NCBI RefSeq assembly: GCF_021596505.1 | Contig: NZ_PJIZ01000017.1 | Span: 1 to 63,171 of the forward strand | Length of the DNA: 63,171 nucleotides | Source of the DNA: Nostoc sp. CMAA1605 | Lineage (GTDB): Bacteria; Cyanobacteriota; Cyanobacteriia; Cyanobacteriales; Nostocaceae | Direction: 5' to 3' | Shown: one piece after another, positions 46,336 to 53,414 of the stretch | How the letters are laid out: each line of letters starts with the position of its first letter | How positions within the stretch are numbered: position 1 is the first letter of the stretch | The notes under the pieces: model-generated | The model's input: only the letters and a program-made list of their open reading frames with translations | What the model was told of the DNA's origin: nothing | The model's database searches: none | Made by a program: the position numbers and the translations under genes

Positions 46336-46410
46336 TGGGAAGTAGGCGACGTTGGCAAAGCCACCTGATTTTGGCTCAGGATCTCGCGGGTTCGATTCCT
46401 GCCTTCCCAG
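46336..46410 (+). tRNA. tRNA-Gln (TTG)
   Basis: The acceptor TGGGAAG/CTTCCCA is perfect. The stem CCTGA/TCAGG carries the loop TTTTGGC, anticodon TTG. Confidence 0.92.
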
Positions 46411-46438
46411 TTCTGCTTTGATAAAGCAGACAAATTAT

Positions 46439-46516
46439 ACTCCTGTAGCCCAACTGGAAGAGGCGGCTGTTTCAAAAACAGTCTGTGTATGGGTTCAAAT
46501 CCCATCAGGAGTACCA
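46439..46516 (+). tRNA. tRNA-Leu (CAA), short variable arm
   Basis: The acceptor ACTCCTG/CAGGAGT is perfect with A73 and encoded CCA. The stem GCTGT/ACAGT carries the loop TTCAAAA, anticodon CAA. The variable region is only about 6 bases, unlike the long arm of normal bacterial tRNA-Leu. Confidence 0.85.
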
Positions 46517-46524
46517 ACTAATAT

Positions 46525-46601
46525 CGGGATGTAATTCAGTGGTCTAGAAGCCTTGTTTTGGGGACAAGGAGTCGTAGGTTCAAATCCTACCATCCCGACC
46601 A
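46525..46601 (+). tRNA. tRNA-Pro (TGG)
   Basis: The acceptor CGGGATG/CATCCCG is perfect. The stem CTTGT/ACAAG carries the loop TTTGGGG, anticodon TGG. CCA is encoded. Confidence 0.93.
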
Positions 46602-46604
46602 TTT

Positions 46605-46678
46605 ACCCCTGTGACGCAATTGGCAGACGTAGCCCGTTTAGACCGGGTTTGTTGCTCTTTCAACTCCTGTCAGGGGTA
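46605..46678 (+). tRNA. tRNA-Leu (TAG), damaged T-stem
   Basis: The acceptor ACCCCTG/CAGGGGT is perfect, and the loop TTTAGAC gives TAG. The 5' T-stem reads GCTCT where ACAGG is needed (compare the tRNA-Leu TAA at 46964), so the T-arm cannot form properly. The variable arm is short. It may be a pseudogene. Confidence 0.75.
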
Positions 46679-46698
46679 CTGGGCATTTGCCCAACTAT

Positions 46699-46797
46699 GC
46701 TCCCGTGGCGAAATTGGTAAACGCTTCCGTTTGAGGGACGGAATTGTTACAAGTACGGCTTCGCGGAAGCAAGCTACGATTCCTGTCGGGAGTACCA
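46699..46797 (+). tRNA. tRNA-Leu (GAG) with 22-nt T-loop insertion
   Basis: The stem TCCGT/ACGGA carries the loop TTGAGGG, anticodon GAG. The D-arm GGCGAAATTGGTAAACGC is Leu-like but the variable arm is short. A repeat insert at 46755-46776 interrupts the T-loop at the same place as in tRNA-Glu (TTC). CCA is encoded. Confidence 0.82.
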
Positions 46798-46801
46798 ATT
46801 T

Positions 46802-46876
46802 GGGTCGTTGGCAGAGCGGATATGCAGCCGCCTTTTAAGCGGACTTATCCAGGTTCAACCCCTGGGCGACCCACCA
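46802..46876 (+). tRNA. tRNA-Lys (TTT)
   Basis: The acceptor GGGTCGT/GCGACCC is sound, the loop CTTTTAA gives TTT, and CCA is encoded. Confidence 0.93.
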
Positions 46877-46882
46877 AATCTT

Positions 46883-46957
46883 GGGCGTTTGGCAGAACGG
46901 TTATGCTCCTGACTCTTAATCAGGTTGACACAGGTTCAACTCCTGTAGCACCCACCA
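46883..46957 (+). tRNA. tRNA-Lys (CTT)
   Basis: The stem CCTGA/TCAGG carries the loop CTCTTAA, anticodon CTT. The acceptor GGGCGTT/AGCACCC has one C-A mismatch. CCA is encoded. Confidence 0.88.
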
Positions 46958-46963
46958 AATTTT

Positions 46964-47037
46964 ACCCCTGTGATGCAATTGGCAGACATGACCTGCTTAA
47001 AACGGGTTTTATACAGGTTCAAATCCTGTCAGGGGTA
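46964..47037 (+). tRNA. tRNA-Leu (TAA), short variable arm
   Basis: The acceptor ACCCCTG/CAGGGGT is perfect with A73, and the loop CTTAAAA gives TAA. The variable region is about 5 bases. It is closely related to the tRNA-Leu (TAG) at 46605, and the two probably arose by duplication within the array. Confidence 0.88.
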
Positions 47038-47040
47038 CTC

Positions 47041-47133
47041 GCGGAGATTGAGCTATGGTGCGCTCTGAGGTCTCATAAGCCTTCACGTACCGGGTACCCT
47101 TCGGGAAGCAAGCTACAAATCCCGGCTCCGCTA
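47041..47133 (+). tRNA. tRNA-Met (CAT), second copy, with T-loop insertion
   Basis: The stem GAGGT/GCCTT (wobbles) carries the loop CTCATAA, anticodon CAT. The T-stem CCGGG/CCCGG is intact, but 47096-47115 carries exactly the same 20-nt insert as tRNA-Glu (TTC). Met versus Ile2 identity is open. Confidence 0.75.
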
Positions 47134-47139
47134 CCAAAT

Positions 47140-47211
47140 GCTGGTGTGGCTCAACGGCAGAGCAATCGCCTTGTAAGCGATGGGTTGCGGGTTCAACTCC
47201 TGTCACCAGCT
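47140..47211 (+). tRNA. tRNA-Thr (TGT)
   Basis: The acceptor GCTGGTG/CACCAGC is perfect. The stem ATCGC/GCGAT carries the loop CTTGTAA, anticodon TGT. Confidence 0.94.
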
Positions 47212-47244
47212 TGAATTATGCGATCGCCTACGGCGGGCGGTTAC

Positions 47245-47316
47245 GCCATCGTGGTGTAAAGGCAGCATCAGAGTCTTCCTCTCCTCACGGTACGAGTTCG
47301 AGTCTCGTCGTTCGCG
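47245..47316 (+). pseudogene. Degenerate tRNA-Gly-like gene (TCC?)
   Basis: There is a good T-arm (ACGAG TTCGAGT CTCGT) and a Gly-like D-arm (GTGTAAAGGCAGC). The anticodon stem hardly pairs; counting back from the T-arm puts TCC in the loop CTTCCTC. Palindromic repeats sit at the 5' acceptor strand (47226-47250, next to a GCGATCG that would pair better) and after the 3' end (47316-47338). It is probably inactive. Confidence 0.5.
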
Positions 47317-47343
47317 TAGCGTGCCGAAGGCAATCGCTCTCTT

Positions 47344-47419
47344 AGCCCTGTAACTCAGTTGGTAGAGTGCCTCTCTTACAAAGAGGAAGTAGCGGGTTCA
47401 ACTCCTGCCAGGGCTACCA
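47344..47419 (+). tRNA. tRNA-Val (TAC)
   Basis: The acceptor AGCCCTG/CAGGGCT is perfect. The stem CCTCT/AGAGG carries the loop CTTACAA, anticodon TAC. CCA is encoded. Confidence 0.94.
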
Positions 47420-47425
47420 ATTTAT

Positions 47426-47523
47426 GGGAGTGTCGCCTAATGGATGGGCATCGATCTTCTAAATCGATTTGTAGGGGTATCCTTCGGGAAGGCTTACGCC
47501 TACGAGTCCCTTCACTCCTGCCA
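47426..47523 (+). tRNA. tRNA-Arg (TCT) with 24-nt T-loop insertion
   Basis: The acceptor GGGAGTG/CACTCCT is sound. The stem TCGAT/ATCGA carries the loop CTTCTAA, anticodon TCT. A different repeat unit (47479-47502, containing CCTTCGGGAAGG and GGCTTACGCC) sits at the same T-loop position as the other three insertions. CCA is encoded. Confidence 0.86.
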
Positions 47524-47526
47524 CAT

Positions 47527-47600
47527 GGGGTCATAGCTCAAATGGCTAGAGCGTCCGCCTTGCAAGCGGAAGGCTAGGGGTTCAAATCCCCTTGATTCCA
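47527..47600 (+). tRNA. tRNA-Ala (TGC)
   Basis: The acceptor GGGGTCA/TGATTCC has G3-U70, the Ala identity pair. The loop CTTGCAA gives TGC. Confidence 0.93.
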
Positions 47601-47605
47601 CTTAT

Positions 47606-47681
47606 GGTGTCTGAAGCCAAAGCGGTCGCGGCACTGGTTTGTGGAACCAGTTATAACGGGTTCAAGCCCCGTCGGACACCC
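47606..47681 (+). tRNA. tRNA-His (GTG)
   Basis: The acceptor GGTGTCT/GGACACC is sound. The stem CTGGT/ACCAG carries the loop TTGTGGA, anticodon GTG. Confidence 0.92.
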
Positions 47682-47687
47682 CTTTAA

Positions 47688-47770
47688 GGAAGATGCCGCT
47701 ACATGGTCGGCAACCAGTCTTGAAAACCGGGGTGGGGTAAAACCCAGGGGTTCGATTCCTCCATCTTCCG
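47688..47770 (+). tRNA. tRNA-Ser (TGA)
   Basis: The acceptor GGAAGAT/ATCTTCC is perfect, and the loop CTTGAAA gives TGA. A long variable arm (GGTGGGGT..ACCC) is present, and there is one A-C mismatch in the anticodon stem. Confidence 0.88.
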
Positions 47771-47773
47771 CCT

Positions 47774-47847
47774 TCCACCAGAGGCTAAAAAGTGAAGCAC
47801 CGTGCTGATAACGCGGCAACAGGAGGGGCAGTACCTCCCTGGTGGAT
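47774..47847 (+). tRNA. tRNA-Ile (GAT), atypical T-loop
   Basis: The acceptor TCCACCA/TGGTGGA is perfect. The stem CCGTG/CGCGG carries the loop CTGATAA, anticodon GAT. The T-loop is GGCAGTA rather than TTCRANY. It is the last gene of the array. Confidence 0.82.
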
Positions 47848-48045
47848 TTAAGTTAAGTTACGTCACAAAACAAGCGTTGGCATTAGCCTTGACGTTAGGC
47901 ATCGCCTTTTGTCGCATCTTCTGAACAAAAAGCGTTATAGTCTCAATTTGTGAAAAATGTACTCTCTCCAGTTGTATAACCGTTAATCCAAAGCTACAAT
48001 CTGCCGTATTAGAGGCATTTTTAATTACAACTGCATTTATCACTC

Positions 48046-48813
48046 GTGAGCAAAACTCGTATTATTGCGCTATTTAACCAATCAGGGGGAGTAGGAAAGA
48101 CAAGTTTAACTATGAACTTGGGCTACCAACTCGCTCAAAAAAAGAAAAATCGTGTCCTTTTGATAGACGTAGACCCCCAAGCCTCACTCACGACATTTAT
48201 GGGGCTAGAACCAGAAACTCTCTCTAAAACCGTCTACGAGGCCGTAGTGGGAGAAGAACCATTACCAATTCACCCTGAATTAATTCACGGCATGGGTTTA
48301 GTTCCAGCCAACATCAATTTAAGTGCCGCAGAACTAGAACTGGTTGCTGCCTTGATGCGGGAAATGCGCCTAAAAAATGCGATCGCATCCGTACTCGATC
48401 AATACGACTACATTTTGATTGACTGTCCCCCATCACTGGGTATCCTTAGCGTTATTAGCTTAGTAGCAGCTACCCATGTTTTAGTACCAATTCAGTGTCA
48501 GTTCAAATCCTTTCAAGGAACTGATTTACTACTAAGAACTGTAGCCACACTCCGTAAAGGTGCTAATAAAACACTTGCTATTGCTGGTTTCATACCTACA
48601 ATGTATGATGCACGTACTGCTCAAGAAAGCAGAACCATGAAAGCCATCACAGAACAACTTTCACCCGTGGCAACAGTCTTTGAACCTATTCCTAAATCTA
48701 TTGCCTTTGCTGATGCAAGTGAAGCACGCTTACCGTTAGCACTATATAATCCCAAACATCCTGCCGTCGCTGTAATAAAAAAAATCGCCCTTAATTTAGA
48801 AAAACTACAGTGA
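48046..48813 (+). CDS. parA: ParA-type partition ATPase
   Basis: The 255-residue protein starts at GTG 48046. The deviant Walker A is NQSGGVGKTSLTMNLG near residue 10-25, followed by VLLIDVDPQASLT (Walker A') and YDYILIDCPPSLGIL (Walker B). ParA binds DNA non-specifically with ATP and pulls ParB-parS complexes apart during plasmid segregation. It is short, without the N-terminal HTH of type Ia ParA, so type Ib is likely. Its stop overlaps the parB start by four bases (GTGA). The upstream 47848-48045 gap contains AT-rich DNA but no promoter I can assign. Confidence 0.95.
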   Translation: MSKTRIIALFNQSGGVGKTSLTMNLGYQLAQKKKNRVLLIDVDPQASLTTFMGLEPETLSKTVYEAVVGEEPLPIHPELIHGMGLVPANINLSAAELELVAALMREMRLKNAIASVLDQYDYILIDCPPSLGILSVISLVAATHVLVPIQCQFKSFQGTDLLLRTVATLRKGANKTLAIAGFIPTMYDARTAQESRTMKAITEQLSPVATVFEPIPKSIAFADASEARLPLALYNPKHPAVAVIKKIALNLEKLQ

Positions 48814-49754
48814 GCAAAAAAGACCAACCCTATACCAGCCACTTAAAAGGTGTAGCCGCCCTACTAGGCGAAAGTTTTAACGAAACGGAAAGTCTGGCTA
48901 ATTCACCCAATACAGTTGCCATCAGTTTAATTAAACTGCCACAATCCCAGCCCCGGCGTTACTTTGACCCTCAAAAACTAGAGGAACTATCACGCTCAAT
49001 CAAAGAACTGGGTATTCTCGAACCTCTGCTGGTGCGCCCCCTACCGAATGAAGAGTACGAACTGGTGGCAGGAGAACGGCGTTTAAGGGCTGCTCAACTT
49101 GCAGGACTAACCGAAGTCCCCGTGGTGATTCGCGAAATGAATAATATCACCACTTCTAAGGTGCAGCTTGTTGAAAATCTCCAGCGCGAAGACCTCAATC
49201 CTATAGAAGAAACCGAGGGAATACTTGAACTTTTGAGCATTGAACTTGGTGTTAGTACAAATGAGGTGATCTCCGTCCTCAACTCTGCTGCCAATGCCAA
49301 AAAGCGAAGCTTGGATTTGACGGAAAACGTTTTCCGTCAGCTTGAAACTATTGAATCTGTCCTTTCAGCCATTGGTAAATTTAGTGCTGAAAGTTTTCGC
49401 GTCAGCCGCTTGCCTTTACTCAATTTGCCTGCTGACGTAATAGAAGCACTCCGTCAGGGACAACTTGAATATACTAAAGCACGAGCGATCGCCAAATTGC
49501 AAGATGAATTAACCAGGAAACAACTCCTAGAAGATGCGATCGCCTATAATCTCTCACTAAGCGAACTCAAGCGCAAGATAAAAGAAATTGAGCAGCAGTC
49601 TAGATCAGGGACTCCATCATTAAAAGACATAGCTGATGAAACCTTTCGCCGCTTAAAAAAATCTCAAGTCTGGGATGACCCTAAAAAACAGGCAAAGGTA
49701 GAAAAGCTGTTAGCCCAATTAAACGCACTGATAGAAGATGACAATCCCAAGTGA
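48810..49754 (+). CDS. parB: ParB-type partition protein
   Basis: The 314-residue protein starts with GTG. A ParB/Srx CTPase-type N-domain has QPRRYFDPQKLEELSRSIKE, LVAGERRLRAAQLAG (the GERR box) and VQLVENLQREDLNPIEE. The central HTH region is atypical around residues ~150-230, and the C-terminus is charged. It forms the centromere complex with the ParA encoded just upstream. Three perfect tandem repeats begin three bases after the stop, where a parS site would be expected. Confidence 0.93.
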   Translation: MSKKDQPYTSHLKGVAALLGESFNETESLANSPNTVAISLIKLPQSQPRRYFDPQKLEELSRSIKELGILEPLLVRPLPNEEYELVAGERRLRAAQLAGLTEVPVVIREMNNITTSKVQLVENLQREDLNPIEETEGILELLSIELGVSTNEVISVLNSAANAKKRSLDLTENVFRQLETIESVLSAIGKFSAESFRVSRLPLLNLPADVIEALRQGQLEYTKARAIAKLQDELTRKQLLEDAIAYNLSLSELKRKIKEIEQQSRSGTPSLKDIADETFRRLKKSQVWDDPKKQAKVEKLLAQLNALIEDDNPK

Positions 49755-49757
49755 AGT

Positions 49758-49829
49758 CAATACTTCTCGGTTAAGAATTAACAATACTTCTCGGTTAAGA
49801 ATTAACAATACTTCTCGGTTAAGAATTAA
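49758..49829. repeat. Three perfect 24-bp tandem repeats (candidate parS or iterons)
   Basis: The unit starts CAATACTTCTCGGTTAAGAA and is 24 bases long. It occurs back to back at 49758-49781, 49782-49805 and 49806-49829 without a mismatch. Each unit holds TTCT..AGAA inverted ends around CGGTTA. The spacing is a little over two helical turns. The position directly after parB suggests the partition site; replication iterons are the alternative. Confidence 0.8.
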
Positions 49830-49966
49830 GCAGTATTGAGAATAAAAAAAGTGAGTGGTTGACGTTTAGTACCCGCTCCTGAGTGGATTGGTTTTCTAGA
49901 TGGAAACTTAGAACGAGTTTTTTTGACTACTCTAGGATTTGTTCTACCCTGTCTGGCATCACCGTG
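49830..49966 (-). pseudogene. 3' exon: C-terminal transposase-like fragment
   Basis: Minus-strand sequence just after the group II intron encodes HGDARQGRTNPRVVKKTRSK followed by a short basic tail and a stop at about 49826. The NPRVVK.TRSKFPS pattern resembles the C-terminus of IS4-type transposases. On the other side of the intron (52359-52500) no long in-frame partner is found, so the target gene was probably already degenerate. Confidence 0.45.
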
Positions 49967-52358
49967 GTCGGGTAGCAGGACTATATCGCTATAATCCCGC
50001 CCCCTCAGAACCGGACGTGCGCCTTGCAACGCATCCGGCTCAAGCAAGTCACAGACTACTTATTGTTCCAGAATGTATTTGCTGATGGCAGTACAGATGT
50101 ACGAGTTGTAGGTTGCCGTAATTGTCACCACCACCCTGAGTTTTTGGCTTTTTATGATGAAGATGTAACTCCTCATCATTTAAGAGCGATTCCCCGCAGA
50201 CAGGACAGACATATTGTTGCTTTTGAGCTATCTTCTGCCTACTTTTGATTAATTCGGATTTAGTTTTAGCTGACTGCCGTTTAATCCAGTAGTCCCTTAA
50301 TTTGGGGTCATCAGGTGATGATTTACCCTTAACAAGAATGTGCCTTTCAATCTTGAACCAAGCAAATTTCAACATATAGGCTCCGGTTTGTTTATTACCG
50401 AAAACCCATCGGTCAAATGGTCTATCAAGATTTAGATTTCCCCAGTATTTAGCCTTACGCCAGCTATCGGATTTATTTCGATGAGTACGTTTGGCATACA
50501 TTTTCTGTTTCTCATATAACCAGTGGTCAAGAGAATTGAAAATTTTTGAGGATACCCCAACTCGGAAGTAATTAGCTTGTCCCCGAATAATCGGATTGAG
50601 CTTTTTAATCACTGCATCTATTGACTTACCTTTACAGTTAAGCCATTCGGAACGCAGTTTACTCCGAATATTTAGCACAGACTTTTTACTAGGTTTGATT
50701 AACAGCTTCCAGAGAGTTTTAGTGGTTTGGTCTTTGTAGTGTCTGATATTGAAACCCAAGAAGTCAAAACCTACTGTAAGATGCGATATTTTGGTTTTCT
50801 CTTGGGAGAGGGTAAGCCCCCTGACTTGCATCCAATCATTAAGAATTTGAACAACATTTTCTGCATCTTCTAGTGTTTCACAGAACACCACAAAATCATC
50901 AGCGTATCTCACCAAGGCTCTTGCTGCACGGAGTTCTCCGTCCTTGTTATATTTGACTCCCAAAGCAGATTCCATACCGTGCAAAGCTATATTTGCTAAC
51001 AACGGACTGACAACAGACCCTTGCGGTGTACCTGCATCTGTAGGATGCCAAGAATCCGCTTCCATATATCCTGCTAATAGCCACTGTTTAATTAATTCAC
51101 GGGCTGGAAAGCCTGTTAATAGCTCTAACAGAAAATTATGCGAAATGTTGTCAAAACATCCTTGAATGTCTGCATCTACCACCCATTTCTTCCGTTTATT
51201 GGGACGGGCGAGGTTATAGATACTGGCAATAGCATCATGGGGGCTGCGTCCTGGTCGGAAACCGTAACTAGACCTTTCAAAAGTTGCTTCCCATTCGGGT
51301 TCTAAGGCATTTTTAACCAATGCTTGGATGGCACGGTCTTGTATTACTGGGATTCCTAAAGGTCGTTTCTTCCCATTAGCTTTCGGAATGTAAATTCGTC
51401 GTGCTGGTGATGATTTCCAGGGAGAATAATCAGTTAATTTATCTACTAACTGACCCCTGGCAGTAGCAGTTTTAACTACTACTTTATCTATTCCTGGTGT
51501 GTTTCGACCTCTGTTATACTGCGTCACTTTTCTAACGCTAACTAGGCGATTAGAATAGCTACGTAGCATCAGTTTCTGGAGAGAGCGTACCTTTTTCAGG
51601 TTGCCCTCAGTTTTTGCCCTAAAGATTCGCTGTCTCAAATTCCGAACAATTCGATTGGCTTTGCGCCAATTGACACAATTCCAATCAGTCTGTCCCTTGG
51701 TTCGGTTTACAGTTGCCTGCATCTAACTTACACCTCGGTTTGAAATAATTACAACGGATTTTGGTTGACTCACCTGCTTCCCGTCAGCACCCTTTCAGGT
51801 TAGGCATCTGCCTTATCCACCGGGTTATGGATTTCCCTTGCCTTTCGGCTGGTGGCTTTCGCTTCTGGAAGCATCCTTGACCCACTGAAGAATTCGGCTT
51901 TCCTTACGGATTGCTTACTGGGTATAGTCCCAGACTCCATTGGGGTTACTACGTTACGCACGGATGAGATTTAATTGGGTAGGGTGTCCTTTCTACACCG
52001 GAGTGTTTGGTGTCCCAGTTCAACCAAATTGGGGAGTTGAACCTTGACTGAATAATTTTGGGGTATTCAGTGCTTTACTCATATCACCGTGTCAGCCTTT
52101 TCGATGACCAATTCTTACGATGCCTCAACAAGGATTCATTTACATTCACCCATCCAATCTTTCCTTTGCCCGGTGACATTTTTAGGCTAAATGCTTCCTT
52201 GGGCTTTACTTTCCGCTTCACACATCACCGTTACCAGTGGTGCATGGGAAGGTTAGGAACAGTCCTGGACACTGGACTGGAGGAATCGGTTCCTCACTCA
52301 TCTTTTGGAAGTTTTGTATATAGGGGCTTCCAGCCCTTCGTGCGCCATCGTGTCGCAC
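49967..52358 (-). mobile_element. Group II intron with maturase
   Basis: The intron runs on the minus strand. Its 5' end is GTGCGACACG (52358 downward) and its 3' end is CTACCCGAC at 49975-49967. Domain V is at 50041-50008 (GAGCCGGATGCG...GTCCGGTTC), and domain VI follows with the CGGG...CCCG helix. The maturase ORF sits in domain IV and ends 8 bases before domain V. Total length is 2392 bp, with all parts present, so it may be mobile. The bases 51723-52358 are the folded domains I-III and hold no gene. Confidence 0.85.
50049..51722 (-). CDS. ltrA: Group II intron reverse transcriptase/maturase (LtrA type)
   Basis: The 557-residue protein contains an N-terminal RT-0 region and the RT palm (RRIYIPKANGKKRPLGIPVI, SYGFRPGRSPHDAI, VDADIQGCFDNI). 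GTPQGSVVSPLLANI and the catalytic ALVRYADDFVVF near residue 270 follow. A maturase X domain comes next (IRGQANYFRVGVSSKIFN), then a C-terminal HNH endonuclease (CPVCGESL, LHLHHKKPKTQGGGDNYGN). All catalytic motifs are kept. It serves splicing and retrohoming of its own intron. Confidence 0.95.
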   Translation of the reverse strand: MQATVNRTKGQTDWNCVNWRKANRIVRNLRQRIFRAKTEGNLKKVRSLQKLMLRSYSNRLVSVRKVTQYNRGRNTPGIDKVVVKTATARGQLVDKLTDYSPWKSSPARRIYIPKANGKKRPLGIPVIQDRAIQALVKNALEPEWEATFERSSYGFRPGRSPHDAIASIYNLARPNKRKKWVVDADIQGCFDNISHNFLLELLTGFPARELIKQWLLAGYMEADSWHPTDAGTPQGSVVSPLLANIALHGMESALGVKYNKDGELRAARALVRYADDFVVFCETLEDAENVVQILNDWMQVRGLTLSQEKTKISHLTVGFDFLGFNIRHYKDQTTKTLWKLLIKPSKKSVLNIRSKLRSEWLNCKGKSIDAVIKKLNPIIRGQANYFRVGVSSKIFNSLDHWLYEKQKMYAKRTHRNKSDSWRKAKYWGNLNLDRPFDRWVFGNKQTGAYMLKFAWFKIERHILVKGKSSPDDPKLRDYWIKRQSAKTKSELIKSRQKIAQKQQYVCPVCGESLLNDEELHLHHKKPKTQGGGDNYGNLQLVHLYCHQQIHSGTISSL

Positions 52359-52501
52359 CCAAAACGGGAAAATTGTACGCGCTTGGCTAAAAGCCTTTCT
52401 CCATAAGCATCTTAGCCACCCATTTTTCAATAACACCCGTAAGTGAGATTGAGCATCATATAGGTGTAATTTGGCGTAGATACGTAGATACAACGAAGCT
52501 T

Positions 52502-53014
52502 TCAGCAGAGGCTATCTAACTGGTAAAGAAAAGAGTAAATGTAAACACGTATGTCAGTAGCTTTATGCCAACCAGCAAGTACAGCATCATCTGAAATGTC
52601 TGCAAGAACTACCAAACCATCTTCTTTATCCATACGGTAAGGTAAAGGTTCAGCGCTGAACCAACCGTAAGCGATCGCTTCCTTGTCTTGCTCAAAAACG
52701 AAAACTTCTAAACTCTGCTCGTATTTTGAATAGCAGTAAGGTAAATAGCAAGATGGATACTCTCTTAGGATTTCACGATTAACTGTGTATGATCGCCAGC
52801 GTAGTTGCTCCCCCTTAATTTCTTTTGGATTAGTTTCTAGCCAATCATAGAGCTTTTTGGCTTGCTGCAATGCGTGATCTGCGCCTTTGAAAATGACGCT
52901 GGGTAGAAAAATATCGCCATCAAAATGCACTGCAACTTCAAAGAAATCTTCGTCCTCATCTTCGACTTCTGTTACTTCAATGATTCCATCCTTGTATAAT
53001 TCGCCATTTTCCAT
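52502..53014 (-). CDS. Hypothetical acidic protein
   Basis: The 170-residue protein is very acidic near the N-terminus (EVTEVEDEDEDFFEVAVHFD). A mixed alpha/beta region follows, including LYDWLETNPKEIKGEQLRWR and VLADISDDAVLAGWHKATDI. I do not recognise the family. It is co-oriented with the zinc-ribbon gene upstream (about 8 bases), so the two are probably one operon. It lies between the intron exon remnant and the end-overlap region. Confidence 0.55.
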   Translation of the reverse strand: MENGELYKDGIIEVTEVEDEDEDFFEVAVHFDGDIFLPSVIFKGADHALQQAKKLYDWLETNPKEIKGEQLRWRSYTVNREILREYPSCYLPYCYSKYEQSLEVFVFEQDKEAIAYGWFSAEPLPYRMDKEDGLVVLADISDDAVLAGWHKATDIRVYIYSFLYQLDSLC

Positions 53015-53021
53015 TTTGAAT

Positions 53022-53237
53022 TTATCTCATCCCCCCAATTCCAGAACCATCGCACTCAGGGCAAATCCAGCCACTATTACCATACAAATAGCCTGAGCCT
53101 CCGCAGTGACAGCAATTTACGTATATCCCATCATCTTCAAAAAATAATTCAGGCGTAGAAATACTATCAGGATCATCGGCGAAATCTGGAATTACTAGAG
53201 CTATTTCTTGAGTGCGATCTGAATGATTTTTTTCCAT
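53022..53237 (-). CDS. Small zinc-ribbon (DnaJ-like CxxCxGxG) protein
   Basis: I take the ATG at 53237 (AAAGGA upstream) rather than 53291, giving 71 residues. The C-terminal half has VNCCHCGGSGYLYGNSGWIC and CPECDGSGIGG, two CxxCxGSG units as in the DnaJ zinc centre. The N-terminal half is acidic. Small proteins of this type are common beside cyanobacterial hypothetical genes; a zinc-dependent chaperone or nucleic-acid role is only suggested. Confidence 0.65.
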   Translation of the reverse strand: MEKNHSDRTQEIALVIPDFADDPDSISTPELFFEDDGIYVNCCHCGGSGYLYGNSGWICPECDGSGIGGMR

Positions 53238-53414
53238 TACAAAATTCCTTTTTCGTAACTTGATGGATAATCTTGTTTTATTGTTTTTCAATGCTATGGC
53301 TAATGCTTTAACTAAGTGGCTGATTACCCTAATTTTATTGGTGCAGAGTAGTATGTATTCTTTGCACCAAGGATAGTATGTTTTGGCAAAAGTATTTTTT
53401 TATTATCACACTTA

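Noticed and set aside
49758..49829. CRISPR array
   Set aside because: The units are directly adjacent with no unique spacers, only three in number, and no cas genes are nearby.
52058..52493. ORFs of 91-110 codons near the 5' end of the intron
   Set aside because: They lie mostly in the structured domains I-III of the group II intron or cross its 5' boundary.
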